A stretch of 64,000 nt of DNA from Candidatus Baltobacteraceae bacterium (GTDB lineage: Bacteria > Vulcanimicrobiota > Vulcanimicrobiia > Vulcanimicrobiales > Vulcanimicrobiaceae). Of this stretch, positions 8,441-17,231 are shown piece after piece. Made by a program: the position numbers and the translations under genes. Below the pieces are notes generated by a model. That model was not told the origin of the DNA. It worked only from the letters and a program-made list of their open reading frames with translations, and did no database searches. The DNA lies in contig DATBTN010000060.1 of the NCBI GenBank assembly GCA_036559195.1, positions 35,102-99,101 on the forward strand. The letters are read 5' to 3'. Each line of letters starts with the position of its first letter. Within the stretch, counting starts at the first letter, position 1.

Positions 8441-8890
8441 CTAGGGCTTCGACGGCGAGTAGGTCCGCAACTCCGCGCGGGCCCCTTGCGTGCGCAGAAG
8501 CGCGAGTTCGCCCGGCTTGGCATAAAAACGAGCCCGCGGCGGAATGTGGAATCGATCCAGACCGCGCTCGACCACCGCGTCGTTCGCGCGCACCACGATC
8601 GTGCAATCGGCATAGCGCAGCGTCGCCGGCGCCGCGACGGCCGCGAGCGTCTTGGGCAAATGCGCGCGTACGAAGGCGATATCGCCGCGGGTCACCGAGG
8701 TCTGTGTGAGGCACTCGGGCAGCGCCGAGAGCGCCCACGGCGCTTGCGGAAAGAACGTCGCGCCGGTGTGGCGCGCGCGGCTATCGGGGCGGTAATCCGC
8801 TTTGGGCGGCGCCGGTACGTAGACCGACGCGATGCGAATGCGAATCAGGTCGCGATTGACGTAGGTCGCGACGATCAGTCCGAGGATCAA
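8441..8890 (-). CDS. Single-pass membrane-anchored protein of unknown function
   Basis: About 150-160 residues. The N-terminal hydrophobic stretch IVLILGLIVATYV should be a membrane anchor, followed by a soluble region beginning NRDLIRIRIASVYVPAPPK. The start is uncertain: there is no ATG or GTG in range, a TTG lies at 8890, and the hydrophobic segment continues in frame upstream (RYYAIATGIV) towards the GH130 stop at 8919, so an unusual start just upstream is possible. No family recognised. It sits in the alr-GH130-prfC-ilvA operon. Confidence 0.6.
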   Translation of the reverse strand: MILGLIVATYVNRDLIRIRIASVYVPAPPKADYRPDSRARHTGATFFPQAPWALSALPECLTQTSVTRGDIAFVRAHLPKTLAAVAAPATLRYADCTIVVRANDAVVERGLDRFHIPPRARFYAKPGELALLRTQGARAELRTYSPSKP

Positions 8891-8918
8891 GACGATCCCC
8901 GTCGCGATCGCGTAGTAC

Positions 8919-10019
8919 CTAAGCAGCGCTCTCCGCCGGTTCCTCGGCGTCGACCGGTGCGCCGAGCGAGAGCCGCGCCGCGCCGATCGCCCAATCCGCC
9001 ATACCGTAATAGAAATCGAACACGCGCTCGCCGAGATCGGGTCGCGGATCGATACCGGTCGGAAAGACCACGTTATCGACGATGCCGCGGCGTTCGGTTT
9101 CGAGCTCCGGCGAGAGAATCGGTTTGGGCGACCGGTAGATGATGCGGTGCGGTTGCGCGTAGTCGTGGATCATGATGCCGGCGCTGTATCGCAGCTTCGG
9201 TTTGATGCCGCTGCCGTCGAGGACGTCGACCGCATGATAGAGCGACATCCACCCCTCGGCAATGCGCACCGGCGGCGTGCCGGCGCCGAGTTTGAGCGAA
9301 CCCCAGTCGTCGTTGGGCGACATCACGAGTTCGCTCTCGGAGACCTCGAGCAGCGCGTCGCGATCCGCAATCGCCGGTTCGAGCGGAATATAGCCGATAC
9401 GAATCGACTCCCGGTCCACGAACGGCATACGTTCGATCATCGGAATCGCGGCGCGGCCGTCGACCGCGGAAAGATGCAGCATCGGGCGGTGATAGAACGC
9501 GAGCGATTTCACGCCTTGCGGCGAGATCACCGGCTCCGGAAAGAATGCGGCGTCTTTATCGTCGCCGATGTGCATGCCGGGTTTGCCGAAGCGCAGCAGG
9601 CCCAGGCGCTTCCAGGCCAGGCCGTCGTGCGAGAGTGCGAGCGCGATGCGCGGGCCGTCGGGCCCGAACGCGGTGTAGGCCATAACGTACTGGTCGAGGG
9701 CGGGGACGAACGTGACGCGCGGATCTTCGCAGCCGTAGCCGGGGTGAGCGCGCAGTTCGTACGGCGCTTCGGGAACCAGCGCGAATCCGCTCCGTTCGAA
9801 CGACGGAACGTTCGCGCGTTCGCGCGCGCGCACCAGGCCGACGCACGAAATGTTCCCCACCGCGACGTCGCGCGGATAGAGAACGAGCTCGTCCTCGCGC
9901 GTGCGCGCGCAGGCCGGATTTAACGTTCCTTCGGATTCCGACGGATCGCCGTTCGGTTCGAGAACCAGTGCGAGACGCTCTACGTGAATCGCGAGGTCCG
10001 TGATTGCGTGTGCCAGCAT
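8919..10019 (-). CDS. Glycoside hydrolase family 130 protein (beta-mannoside phosphorylase-like)
   Basis: 366 residues with the five-bladed propeller signatures of GH130: NPACA near residue 34, GYGCEDPRVTF near 94, the acid-containing DKDAAFFPEPV near 155, KLGAGTPPVR...EGWMSLYHAVD near 245 and DNVVFPTGID near 330. GH130 enzymes phosphorolyse or hydrolyse beta-1,2/1,4-linked mannosides; the substrate here cannot be set from sequence. There is no signal peptide, so it acts in the cytoplasm. Its ATG overlaps the stop of alr by one base (TAATG), which is translational coupling. Confidence 0.85.
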   Translation of the reverse strand: MLAHAITDLAIHVERLALVLEPNGDPSESEGTLNPACARTREDELVLYPRDVAVGNISCVGLVRARERANVPSFERSGFALVPEAPYELRAHPGYGCEDPRVTFVPALDQYVMAYTAFGPDGPRIALALSHDGLAWKRLGLLRFGKPGMHIGDDKDAAFFPEPVISPQGVKSLAFYHRPMLHLSAVDGRAAIPMIERMPFVDRESIRIGYIPLEPAIADRDALLEVSESELVMSPNDDWGSLKLGAGTPPVRIAEGWMSLYHAVDVLDGSGIKPKLRYSAGIMIHDYAQPHRIIYRSPKPILSPELETERRGIVDNVVFPTGIDPRPDLGERVFDFYYGMADWAIGAARLSLGAPVDAEEPAESAA

Positions 10020-11041
10020 TAACCCTCAGTCGTAACGTTGTTTGCGCGCGCGGCATTTCCGAACGCGGTCACAATCTCGTGCGTCAGGCGGCCCGCTCGC
10101 GCTGCAAACGCATCGAGCTTGCTTTTACCATCGAGCACGACGACCTGCGTTCGATTTTTGTCGCAGCGCGCGGCTCGGGCGGTCAGATATTGCATCCCGA
10201 CCGATAAGATATCGTCCGCTCCGGCCACGGCTTGAGGCAGGCCGTCGCCGTAACCGCAGCGCGCCGCCACGACCTCTTCGTCGTCACTCAGGGTCGCCTC
10301 GCCGTAGCCCAGGCGCGTTCCGGCAGCGAGGCGCTCGATTCGTACCACCGGCGCGACCACGCGCAGCGCGCACGCCAGCCCCGCTACGCGGTCGGAGCCG
10401 GCTCCGAAGAGGCCGACGCCGATGCGCACGTTCTGCCCGCCGCCGCTACCCGAGGCGGCCGCCGGATAGGTGCTGGCGAGATCGGTTCCGACCACGCGCA
10501 CCCCGCTTCCGCGAAGCAGCCGTTCGGCCTCGGCGAAGAGGCCGAAGAGTTCGGCGGCGCTCGCCGCGTCGGTCACGTGGGTCCACAATTCGACCTCGGC
10601 GCCGCTCGCGGCTAAGGCCGGAGCGAACTCGGCGACCGCGGCGATCGTCGAGCCGGTCCAGCCGGCGGCCGGCAGCAGGCCGACGCGCAGGCGCAGCGGT
10701 CGCCCGCGGGAGCGCGCCCACCGCATGGCGATTTCGAGCTCCAAGGCGTTGGCGACGGTCGGCAGTCCGCCGGCCTCGAGGACTTCGGCCAGGCGATCGG
10801 GAGCGACGCCGCCCAAAACGACGACCGGGTGCGAGGTGTAACGGCGGACCGACCGGAGTTCGTCGGCATCGGCGACGCAGTAGCCGGCTACGACGTCGTC
10901 GAGCGCCGCTACCAGCGGGCGGTACCCCCAGCCGTAGCCGTCGCATTTGACGACCGCGCGCACCGGTACCCGCGAATGATGCGCCCAGCGGCGAGCGTTG
11001 GCGGCCAGGGTCTCGGAATCGAGCGCGAGGTGGGGACGCAC
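10019..11041 (-). CDS. alr: Alanine racemase
   Basis: 340 residues. PLP-dependent racemase making D-alanine for peptidoglycan. The PLP lysine is Lys33 in AVVKCDGYGWG, equivalent to the VVKANAYGHG motif of Alr, and the C-terminal domain has LGYGEATLSDDE and RCGYGDGLPQ, the latter matching the VGYADGLP-type motif. The second catalytic Tyr is most likely in GYGEA. The protein is slightly shorter than the usual 360-380 residues. Start is GTG at 11041. It lies 4 bp after the lipoprotein gene and overlaps GH130 downstream. Confidence 0.85.
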   Translation of the reverse strand: MRPHLALDSETLAANARRWAHHSRVPVRAVVKCDGYGWGYRPLVAALDDVVAGYCVADADELRSVRRYTSHPVVVLGGVAPDRLAEVLEAGGLPTVANALELEIAMRWARSRGRPLRLRVGLLPAAGWTGSTIAAVAEFAPALAASGAEVELWTHVTDAASAAELFGLFAEAERLLRGSGVRVVGTDLASTYPAAASGSGGGQNVRIGVGLFGAGSDRVAGLACALRVVAPVVRIERLAAGTRLGYGEATLSDDEEVVAARCGYGDGLPQAVAGADDILSVGMQYLTARAARCDKNRTQVVVLDGKSKLDAFAARAGRLTHEIVTAFGNAARANNVTTEG

Positions 11042-11045
11042 GAAG

Positions 11046-11486
11046 CTAGGGGAGCACCGTTTGGGCGACGGCGGTGTCCGAAGGCGTCACGACTTCCACC
11101 CGCACGCCACGCCGGTAGACGGCGTTGGGGACGATCCACAGCGTGTAGGTTCGATAGTCTCGCGAAGGCTCGCCGCCATCGGCGGGTGCCTCTTCGAATC
11201 CGACCACCCGTACGCGGTCCGGATCTGCGTGGATCGACTCGATCACTTGTTTGTAGCCGGTGCGCGTATGGGGGCCCATCAGGAGCACGACGCCGAATTC
11301 GTTGCGAAAGCGGACCGGCGCGCGAACGCCGAGGCGTTCGAGCGTGGGCTCGTCACGCACCACGACGATCTCGTTTCCGGTTCCGAGAACCGTGGTGGTT
11401 CCTTGTTTGAGCGTCTGGATGCGAACGTCGCGGCACCCAACCAGGAGCAGCAGCGCCACCAAGACCCAAAGCCGTTTCACGCGCAT
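11046..11486 (-). CDS. Lipoprotein with a PrcB-like C-terminal domain
   Basis: 146 residues. MRVKRLWVLVALLLLVGCRD is a lipoprotein signal with lipobox LVGC. The remainder has the pattern of PrcB-type domains (a G-x-R/K-T-G-Y motif, here HTRTGYKQVIESI, then a conserved YTLWIVP near the end). PrcB relatives act in extracytoplasmic protease complexes; here this is a fold-level inference. The ATG at 11486 gives the clean signal peptide, whereas the upstream extension is Arg-rich shadow. It is the first gene of the seven-gene operon running to ilvA. Confidence 0.65.
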   Translation of the reverse strand: MRVKRLWVLVALLLLVGCRDVRIQTLKQGTTTVLGTGNEIVVVRDEPTLERLGVRAPVRFRNEFGVVLLMGPHTRTGYKQVIESIHADPDRVRVVGFEEAPADGGEPSRDYRTYTLWIVPNAVYRRGVRVEVVTPSDTAVAQTVLP

Positions 11487-11560
11487 GGCGTTCGAGGTGT
11501 TGTCACAGGCCGCCCTGCGGGTGCATTCTACTAGTACCGTTATTTTGCGAAGAGGTCGCC

Positions 11561-12322
11561 ATGCCGCACCACCTCGTTCTCGTCGTTGCATTGATCGTCG
11601 CGGGCGTCCCGGCGCCGATCCCGAGCTCCGCGCCGCATCCGGCGGCGACGGAGCAGCCGGTCTTAAAGGTCATCGGAAACGTTCGGGCATCGGCCGCGTG
11701 CGCCGAGATTGCGACGCACGCCAACAGCGCGATTACCACCGCGCTGCGCGACGACTTCGTCGTTTCGCAAACGGTCGCGGAGCTGCGCGATGTAAATCTG
11801 GATGACGGCAACGTGATACACCGGCAGAACGGGCTGCGCGCCCTCGGCGATCTCGCCAAGACGCTGATGGAGCAGTCGCGCTCGGGCGATCGGGAAGTGC
11901 AGCGGCTGCGCGGGCTCGCGACCAAATCGAACGACCCGACCCAGAAAAAAGAACTCAAAAGTTTTGCCGACGTCCTGGGCGGCGCGCTTTGGCGTCAGCA
12001 GACGATCGCTCGCGATCTCAACGGATTTTTGGCGGCGACCGACGCGCACGACATGGTGACGTTCGACGAATCGCAACAGCAGGCCAACATGGGGATCTAC
12101 GGCGTGCCCGATCCCACTCGAGCGATCTCCCCCGGCGAAATACATCGGGGCAACGCCCTCGACAATACGGTCGTGCCGGTGCTCTCGATCAAAAATCCGA
12201 ACTTTCGAGCAACCGACCAAGCCCGTGCGGCCGCCGCCGATTTTGAGAGCCGCATCCCGGATATCTCGAACGACGAAGCCCTAGCCGCCGACCACATCAC
12301 CGGCGCCGTCACCGGGTGCTGA
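11561..12322 (+). CDS. Secreted protein of unknown function
   Basis: 253 residues. The N-terminus MPHHLVLVVALIVAGVPAP looks like a cleavable signal peptide. The body is mostly helical and polar, with conserved-looking QKKELKSFADVLGGALWRQQ in the middle, and ends in a cysteine. No family recognised. ATG at 11561 has a GAAGAGG upstream. It is divergent from the lipoprotein/alr operon, with 74 bp between them for both promoters. Confidence 0.65.
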   Translation: MPHHLVLVVALIVAGVPAPIPSSAPHPAATEQPVLKVIGNVRASAACAEIATHANSAITTALRDDFVVSQTVAELRDVNLDDGNVIHRQNGLRALGDLAKTLMEQSRSGDREVQRLRGLATKSNDPTQKKELKSFADVLGGALWRQQTIARDLNGFLAATDAHDMVTFDESQQQANMGIYGVPDPTRAISPGEIHRGNALDNTVVPVLSIKNPNFRATDQARAAAADFESRIPDISNDEALAADHITGAVTGC

Positions 12323-12336
12323 TGCTAGAATAATCG

Positions 12337-12365
12337 TTGATGCTTCGTGGAGCGTCGGCTAGACT
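12337..12365 (+). promoter_or_regulatory. Sigma-70-type promoter of the ctaA operon
   Basis: TTGATG, 17-bp spacer, TAGACT. A transcript would begin about 12371-12373, only a few bases before the GTG of ctaA at 12376, and no Shine-Dalgarno is visible there, so the mRNA may be effectively leaderless. Confidence 0.45.
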
Positions 12366-12375
12366 GTAAAGCCTA

Positions 12376-13290
12376 GTGAAGACTCTCTGGCGGCTTTCGC
12401 TCGCGGCGGTTATCGTCGCGTATGGCGCGGTGATGCTCGGCAGTTGGACCCGGATCAACGGCGCGGGGATGACCTGCCCGGATTGGCCGCGTTGCGATGG
12501 CCGGTTGGTCCCGCCGCTTGGCGATGGAACGGTTTGGGAATGGACCCACCGGCTGCTCGTCTTTGTTCTCACCCCGCTCGTGATCGCCGTCGTCGTCGCC
12601 GCCTGGCGCAACCGCAAACGCTCGCCCTTCATCGCACCGACGATGTGGGCGATCGCCCTGCTCTTCGCATTTCAAGTCTTCCTCGGGGCGGCGACCGTGC
12701 ATCTATCGAACAGCCCGATCTCGGTGGTTTGGCATTGGGGCACGGCGATGGCCTTTATCGCGGGACTCTGCGCGATGGCGATCTTCGCCCGAGCCGGCTT
12801 GCGCGGCTCGCCGCCGGCGGCGCGCGAGAGCAACGCCGCCGAGACGATTCTGACCGGCGTGCTGGCCGGAACCACGCTCGTGGCCTTCGTCACGATGTGC
12901 GTTGGGGCGTATGTCAGTTCCAGCGGCGCCGGCCTGGCTTGCCTGAGCGTCCCGGGATGCGCGGGGAACGTCGTAGTATATAGCCCGGGTCAGTATGTGC
13001 AAATGCTCCATCGCTTTATTGCGGCTGCCTGCTTGCTAAGCGCCGTCGCCTCGTTCGCCCTGGCCTGGGCGTGGCGGGCGGCCGCGCGCGTGCGCCTGAT
13101 GGCGACCGTGGGTCTGCTTCTGGTGTTCGTGCAAGTCCTCTTGGGCTTGCTCAACGTGGCGCTGCGCCTGCCCATCGATCTGCGCGAAGCGCACGCCGCA
13201 AACGCGGCGCTGGTCTTCCTAGCGTTCGTCATCGCCACCACCTTCGCGATTCTCGGCGCCGTTCGCACGTACGAACCGGTCGCCGCGTGA
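12376..13290 (+). CDS. ctaA: Haem A synthase
   Basis: 304 residues, eight predicted transmembrane helices in two homologous halves. CtaA oxidises the C8 methyl of haem O to a formyl group. Four histidines in the expected helices act as haem ligands: EWTHRLLVF near residue 58, VVWHWGTA near 120, MLHRFIAA near 214 and REAHAANAA near 274. The first-half loop has a cysteine pair (TCPDWPRC) typical of many bacterial CtaA, and a second pair lies in the other half (ACLSVPGC). Start is GTG; its stop overlaps the ctaB start as GTGA. Confidence 0.9.
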   Translation: MKTLWRLSLAAVIVAYGAVMLGSWTRINGAGMTCPDWPRCDGRLVPPLGDGTVWEWTHRLLVFVLTPLVIAVVVAAWRNRKRSPFIAPTMWAIALLFAFQVFLGAATVHLSNSPISVVWHWGTAMAFIAGLCAMAIFARAGLRGSPPAARESNAAETILTGVLAGTTLVAFVTMCVGAYVSSSGAGLACLSVPGCAGNVVVYSPGQYVQMLHRFIAAACLLSAVASFALAWAWRAAARVRLMATVGLLLVFVQVLLGLLNVALRLPIDLREAHAANAALVFLAFVIATTFAILGAVRTYEPVAA

Positions 13291-14204
13291 GCAGCACGCT
13301 CTCCCGCGTCGACGGCGCCGCAGCGGGCCGTTCCGGCGGATGGCGCGGCGTGCTCGGCGACTACTACGAATTGAGCAAGCCGCGCATCATCGTGCTGCTC
13401 TTGATCACGACCGCGGCGGCGATGGTCATGGCCGCGCGCGGCGTTCCGAACCTCGCGCTCGTCTTTTGGACGCTGTTGGGCGGGGCGCTGGCATCGGCAT
13501 CGGCCGGGGCGCTCAACTGCATCTACGATCGCGACATCGACGCGCTGATGAAACGCACGCGCAACCGTCCGTTGCCGCAAGGGCGCATCTCGGTTTCGGC
13601 GGCGACGGCGTTTGCCGTCGCGCTGGGCGTACTCTCGTTTGCATCCTTGTATTTCTTGGTTAACCCGCTGGCTGCGTGGCTATCACTCGCCGGCAACGCG
13701 TACTACGTCGTCATCTACACGATGTGGCTCAAACGCATCACGCCGCTCAATATCGTGATCGGCGGCGCCGCCGGCGCGGTACCGCCGCTCGTCGGCTGGG
13801 CCGCGGTCACCCACGCGATCGGCGGCCCGGCGCTCGGGCTCTTCGCGGTCATCTTTCTCTGGACGCCGCCGCACTTTTGGTCGCTCGCGCTGATGACCGA
13901 GATCGACTACGATAAAGCGCACATTCCGATGCTCCCGAACGTGAGCGGCGTCGAACGCACCAAACGCGAGATCATTTACTATTCGATCTTGCTCGTGCTC
14001 GCGTCGCTCGCGCTCTATCCGCTCCACATCATGGGGCCGTTTTATTTCGCCGCCGCGGCCGTGCTCGGCGGCATCTTCTTGCTCGACGCGGTCCGCACGT
14101 GGCGCGATAAGGGCAAGACTTGGGCGCGCCATCTTTTCAAGTACTCCTTGATCTACCTCGCGCTCATGTGCGCGATCATGGTAATCGACCGGATCATTGC
14201 TTAA
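13287..14204 (+). CDS. ctaB: Protohaem IX farnesyltransferase (haem O synthase)
   Basis: 305 residues, UbiA superfamily, about nine membrane helices. It transfers farnesyl to haem B, producing the substrate for CtaA. The first Asp-rich motif is NCIYDRDIDALMKRTRNRPL near residue 73, and the second is in EIDYDKAHIPMLP near 210. The GTG at 13287 is selected because it creates a 4-bp GTGA overlap with ctaA and gives a normal length; the long open frame upstream merely shadows ctaA. Confidence 0.93.
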   Translation: MSSTLSRVDGAAAGRSGGWRGVLGDYYELSKPRIIVLLLITTAAAMVMAARGVPNLALVFWTLLGGALASASAGALNCIYDRDIDALMKRTRNRPLPQGRISVSAATAFAVALGVLSFASLYFLVNPLAAWLSLAGNAYYVVIYTMWLKRITPLNIVIGGAAGAVPPLVGWAAVTHAIGGPALGLFAVIFLWTPPHFWSLALMTEIDYDKAHIPMLPNVSGVERTKREIIYYSILLVLASLALYPLHIMGPFYFAAAAVLGGIFLLDAVRTWRDKGKTWARHLFKYSLIYLALMCAIMVIDRIIA

Positions 14205-15570
14205 CACCGGCACGCGCACGATCGCGGGACACGAACTCGAAAACTCCGCGATTCCGCTGTTGCTCACGCTCGGCCTCGGCGTGCTCGCCGGCGCCCTCGA
14301 TCTGGGCGTGCTCTCGCCGGCGCTGCCGGCCATCGGCGTGCAGTTTGGCGTAGGCACGGGCGATCTCTCGTGGATCTTCACGCTCTACCTGCTCGCGAAC
14401 ATCGTCTCGATCGCGATTATGAGTACGCTCGCCGACCGCTACGGTCGCCGCCCGATCTACATCGCGTGCGTCTCGCTTTTCGCACTCGGCAGTTTGATCG
14501 CCGTACTCTCGCCGAGCTACAACGTCTTTCTCTTCGCGCGCGCGATCCAAGCGCTGGGCGCGGGCGGCATCTTTCCCGTCGCCACCGCGGCGATCGCCGA
14601 TGCGTTTCCGCCGGCGCGGCGCGGTGCCGCGCTCGGTATGGTGGCGGCCACGTGGGGCGTTGCGGCCGTGATCGGCCCGCTCTTCGGCGGCGTCGTCACG
14701 CACTTCGTTTCGTGGCGCTGGATCTTCATTCTCAACTTCCCGCTCGCCGCGGTCGTGATCTATCTCGCGCGCACCTACGTTCCCGTCAACGCGCCGCGCG
14801 TGCGCGGTCCGCTCGACGGATTCGGGTTGAGCCTGCTCGCGCTGGGACTGCTCTCGCTCATGTACGGCATCAGCGGCGCGCACGCGACGACGATCGCCAT
14901 CGGTCTCTTGCTGCTCGTAGGTTTCGGGCTCTGGCAGCGCATCGCGCGCCATCCGATCGTGCCGCCGAAGCTGTTCACGACGCCGCAACTAGTTAAGACT
15001 TACGCGCTCGAACTCGCAATCGGGATGCTGGAAGGCTCGCTCTTCTTCGTTCCGACGGTGCTGGTCGGCGCGCAGCATCTCTCGTACGCTGCCGCGGGTC
15101 TCATCGCCGCGATCGGCGCGTTCGTCTTCGTCGCGGTCATTCCCGGCGCGGGCCGGGCGCTCGATCGCATCGGCAGCCGCGACGTGCTTTTGGTCGGCAC
15201 GTTTTGCACCGAGGTCGGGATCGCGTTCTTCGCACTCGGCTTCGATACGCTCTGGATGTCGATCGCGGCGATGATCGTTGCCGGACTTGGCTTCGGAGCG
15301 TTGCTCGGCGCGCCGACGCGCTATATCGTCACCAACGAAACGACGCCGCGGACGCGCTCGACCGCCGTTGGCTTGCTGAGCCAGTTTTTGATCATCGGTC
15401 AGATCCTCGGCGGATCGCTCGCCGGCGGCATCATGAGCATCGCGCTCTCCGACAGCGCCGCGTACCGCGATACCTATCTCGCTTTCGCCGTCGTCGCCTT
15501 GATCGCGATGGCGATCGCCGCAACTCTGCGCAGCCGGCGAGAGGAACTTCGAGTCCAAACGCCCGAGTGA
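14197..15570 (+). CDS. Major facilitator superfamily drug-type efflux transporter
   Basis: 457 residues with 12-14 transmembrane segments. The MFS loop 2-3 signature is LADRYGRRPIY near residue 78, and motif C-like glycine/proline pattern GVAAVIGPLFGGVV lies in helix 5, both pointing to a drug:H+ antiporter (DHA2-like). Substrate unknown. The only start near the first helix is TTG at 14197, overlapping the ctaB stop by 8 bp. Its stop is 5 bp before aidB. Confidence 0.8.
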   Translation: MLNTGTRTIAGHELENSAIPLLLTLGLGVLAGALDLGVLSPALPAIGVQFGVGTGDLSWIFTLYLLANIVSIAIMSTLADRYGRRPIYIACVSLFALGSLIAVLSPSYNVFLFARAIQALGAGGIFPVATAAIADAFPPARRGAALGMVAATWGVAAVIGPLFGGVVTHFVSWRWIFILNFPLAAVVIYLARTYVPVNAPRVRGPLDGFGLSLLALGLLSLMYGISGAHATTIAIGLLLLVGFGLWQRIARHPIVPPKLFTTPQLVKTYALELAIGMLEGSLFFVPTVLVGAQHLSYAAAGLIAAIGAFVFVAVIPGAGRALDRIGSRDVLLVGTFCTEVGIAFFALGFDTLWMSIAAMIVAGLGFGALLGAPTRYIVTNETTPRTRSTAVGLLSQFLIIGQILGGSLAGGIMSIALSDSAAYRDTYLAFAVVALIAMAIAATLRSRREELRVQTPE

Positions 15571-15575
15571 GGTTG

Positions 15576-17231
15576 ATGGACACCCACGAGGTCCTCAACC
15601 AGCCCCCGCCGCTCGAGCCCTACGACGCACTTCGCTCGGACCGTGCGTTGTGCGAGGCGATCGAACGCGAAAGCGGCAGCGCGCCCGACGCCGAGGTCGA
15701 GCGTATCGGAACGCTCGCCGGCTCGCCCGAATGTATCGCATGGGGCGAGCAGGCCAACGCGAATCCACCGGAACTGCAAACGCACGACCGCTACGGTCAT
15801 CGCATCGACGAAGTGCGCTTCCATCCGAGTTGGTATCGACTGCTCGAGGTAGCAACGCGCTTCGGCCTGCACGCGGCACCGTGGGCCGACCCGGCTGCGA
15901 ACGCGCACGTTACGCGGGCGGCGAAGTTTTTTCTTTGGGCGCAAGTTGAAGCCGGCCACGGCTGCCCGATCTCGATGACGTACGCCGCCGTTCCCGCGCT
16001 GCGCCTGCAGCCCGAGGTCGCGCGAGTATGGGAACCGCGACTGACGGCGCGCGAGTACGATCCTCGACTCGTGCCGATCGCCGAAAAGCGCAGCGCGCTT
16101 ACGGGCATGGCGATGACGGAGAAGCAAGGCGGTTCCGACGTGCGTGCCAACACGACGCGCGCGACGTTTGCCGAGCACACGTCGATGGGCGAGGCCTACC
16201 TGCTTACCGGACACAAGTGGTTCTGTTCGGCCCCGATGTGCGACGCGTTCTTCGTGCTGGCGCAGGCCGATGCGGGCTTGACGTGCTTCTTGCTGCCGCG
16301 CGTGCTTCCCGACGCAACGCGCAACCGCATGTTCGTCCAACGCCTCAAAGACAAGCTCGGCAATCGCTCCAACGCATCGAGCGAGGTCGAATTCGACGGC
16401 GCGTGGGCGCTGCGCGTCGGCAAAGAAGGACGCGGTATCTCCACGATCGTCGAAATGGTGAACTGTACGCGGTTGGATTGCATCAACGGCTCGGCAGCGC
16501 TCATGCGCGGCGCGACCGTGCGCGCGATCCACCACGCCACGTATCGTTCCGCGTTCGGCAGACCGCTCGTCGAGCAGCCGGCAATGCAGAACGTGCTCGC
16601 CGATCTCGCCCTGGAATCCGAAGCCGCCACGGCCCTGCTCGTGCGGCTCGCCCGCGCCACCGACCGCGCGGAGCACGATCCGGCGGAAGCGCTGCTGCGC
16701 CGCCTGGGCACGGCGGTCGGCAAATATTGGATATGCAAGCGAACGCCCGCGCACGTAGCCGAAGCGCTGGAGTCGCTCGGCGGCAACGGGTACGTCGAAG
16801 ACTCCGGAATGCCGCGCCTCTACCGCGAGGCACCGCTCAACTCAATCTGGGAAGGCTCGGGAAACATCAACGCGCTCGACGTGCTGCGCATCGTCGAGAA
16901 AGCGCCCGAGACGTTCGAAGCGTTCGGCGCCGAGATCGCGCCGGCGCTGCACGAAAAACGTCTGCAGGCGGCGCTGGACCGGCTACGCGTTCTCTCGCGC
17001 GCGCGGGGTGCGGACGGGCAGCGGTCGGCGCGCGCATTCGTAGAAACGCTCGCGTTGCTCTGGCAAGCCGCGCTGCTCGTTCAGTTCGCTCCGGCGGCGG
17101 TGAGCGACGCCTTCATCGATTCGCGCATTGCCGGCAACTGGGGCCATGCGTTCGGTACCTTGGCGCCGAGCGCGGCGCATCGCGAGATCGTCGCACGCGC
17201 ATCAACCTGTGAGATACTAGAAGCGCGATGA
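15576..17231 (+). CDS. aidB: AidB-type acyl-CoA dehydrogenase (alkylation-response family)
   Basis: 551 residues, similar in length and end to end in motifs to E. coli AidB: VLNQPPPLEPYD at the start, NPPELQTHD, FHPSWY, CPISMTYAA, GMAMTEKQGGSDVRANTTRA, LKDKLGNRSNASSEVEFD, and YREAPLNSIWEGSGNIN. AidB is an FAD protein with weak isovaleryl-CoA dehydrogenase activity that binds DNA and is induced in the adaptive response to methylation damage. Whether this copy protects DNA is unknown. ATG at 15576 matches the AidB N-terminus. The stop overlaps the next ATG as ATGA. Confidence 0.9.
   Translation: MDTHEVLNQPPPLEPYDALRSDRALCEAIERESGSAPDAEVERIGTLAGSPECIAWGEQANANPPELQTHDRYGHRIDEVRFHPSWYRLLEVATRFGLHAAPWADPAANAHVTRAAKFFLWAQVEAGHGCPISMTYAAVPALRLQPEVARVWEPRLTAREYDPRLVPIAEKRSALTGMAMTEKQGGSDVRANTTRATFAEHTSMGEAYLLTGHKWFCSAPMCDAFFVLAQADAGLTCFLLPRVLPDATRNRMFVQRLKDKLGNRSNASSEVEFDGAWALRVGKEGRGISTIVEMVNCTRLDCINGSAALMRGATVRAIHHATYRSAFGRPLVEQPAMQNVLADLALESEAATALLVRLARATDRAEHDPAEALLRRLGTAVGKYWICKRTPAHVAEALESLGGNGYVEDSGMPRLYREAPLNSIWEGSGNINALDVLRIVEKAPETFEAFGAEIAPALHEKRLQAALDRLRVLSRARGADGQRSARAFVETLALLWQAALLVQFAPAAVSDAFIDSRIAGNWGHAFGTLAPSAAHREIVARASTCEILEAR

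Noticed and set aside
8434..8613. Longer N-terminus for RF3
   Set aside because: Upstream residues shadow the preceding gene; RF3 starts shortly before SHPDAGKT.
13071..13286. Longer N-terminus for CtaB
   Set aside because: It is an out-of-frame shadow of ctaA, and the GTGA-coupled start gives the family length.
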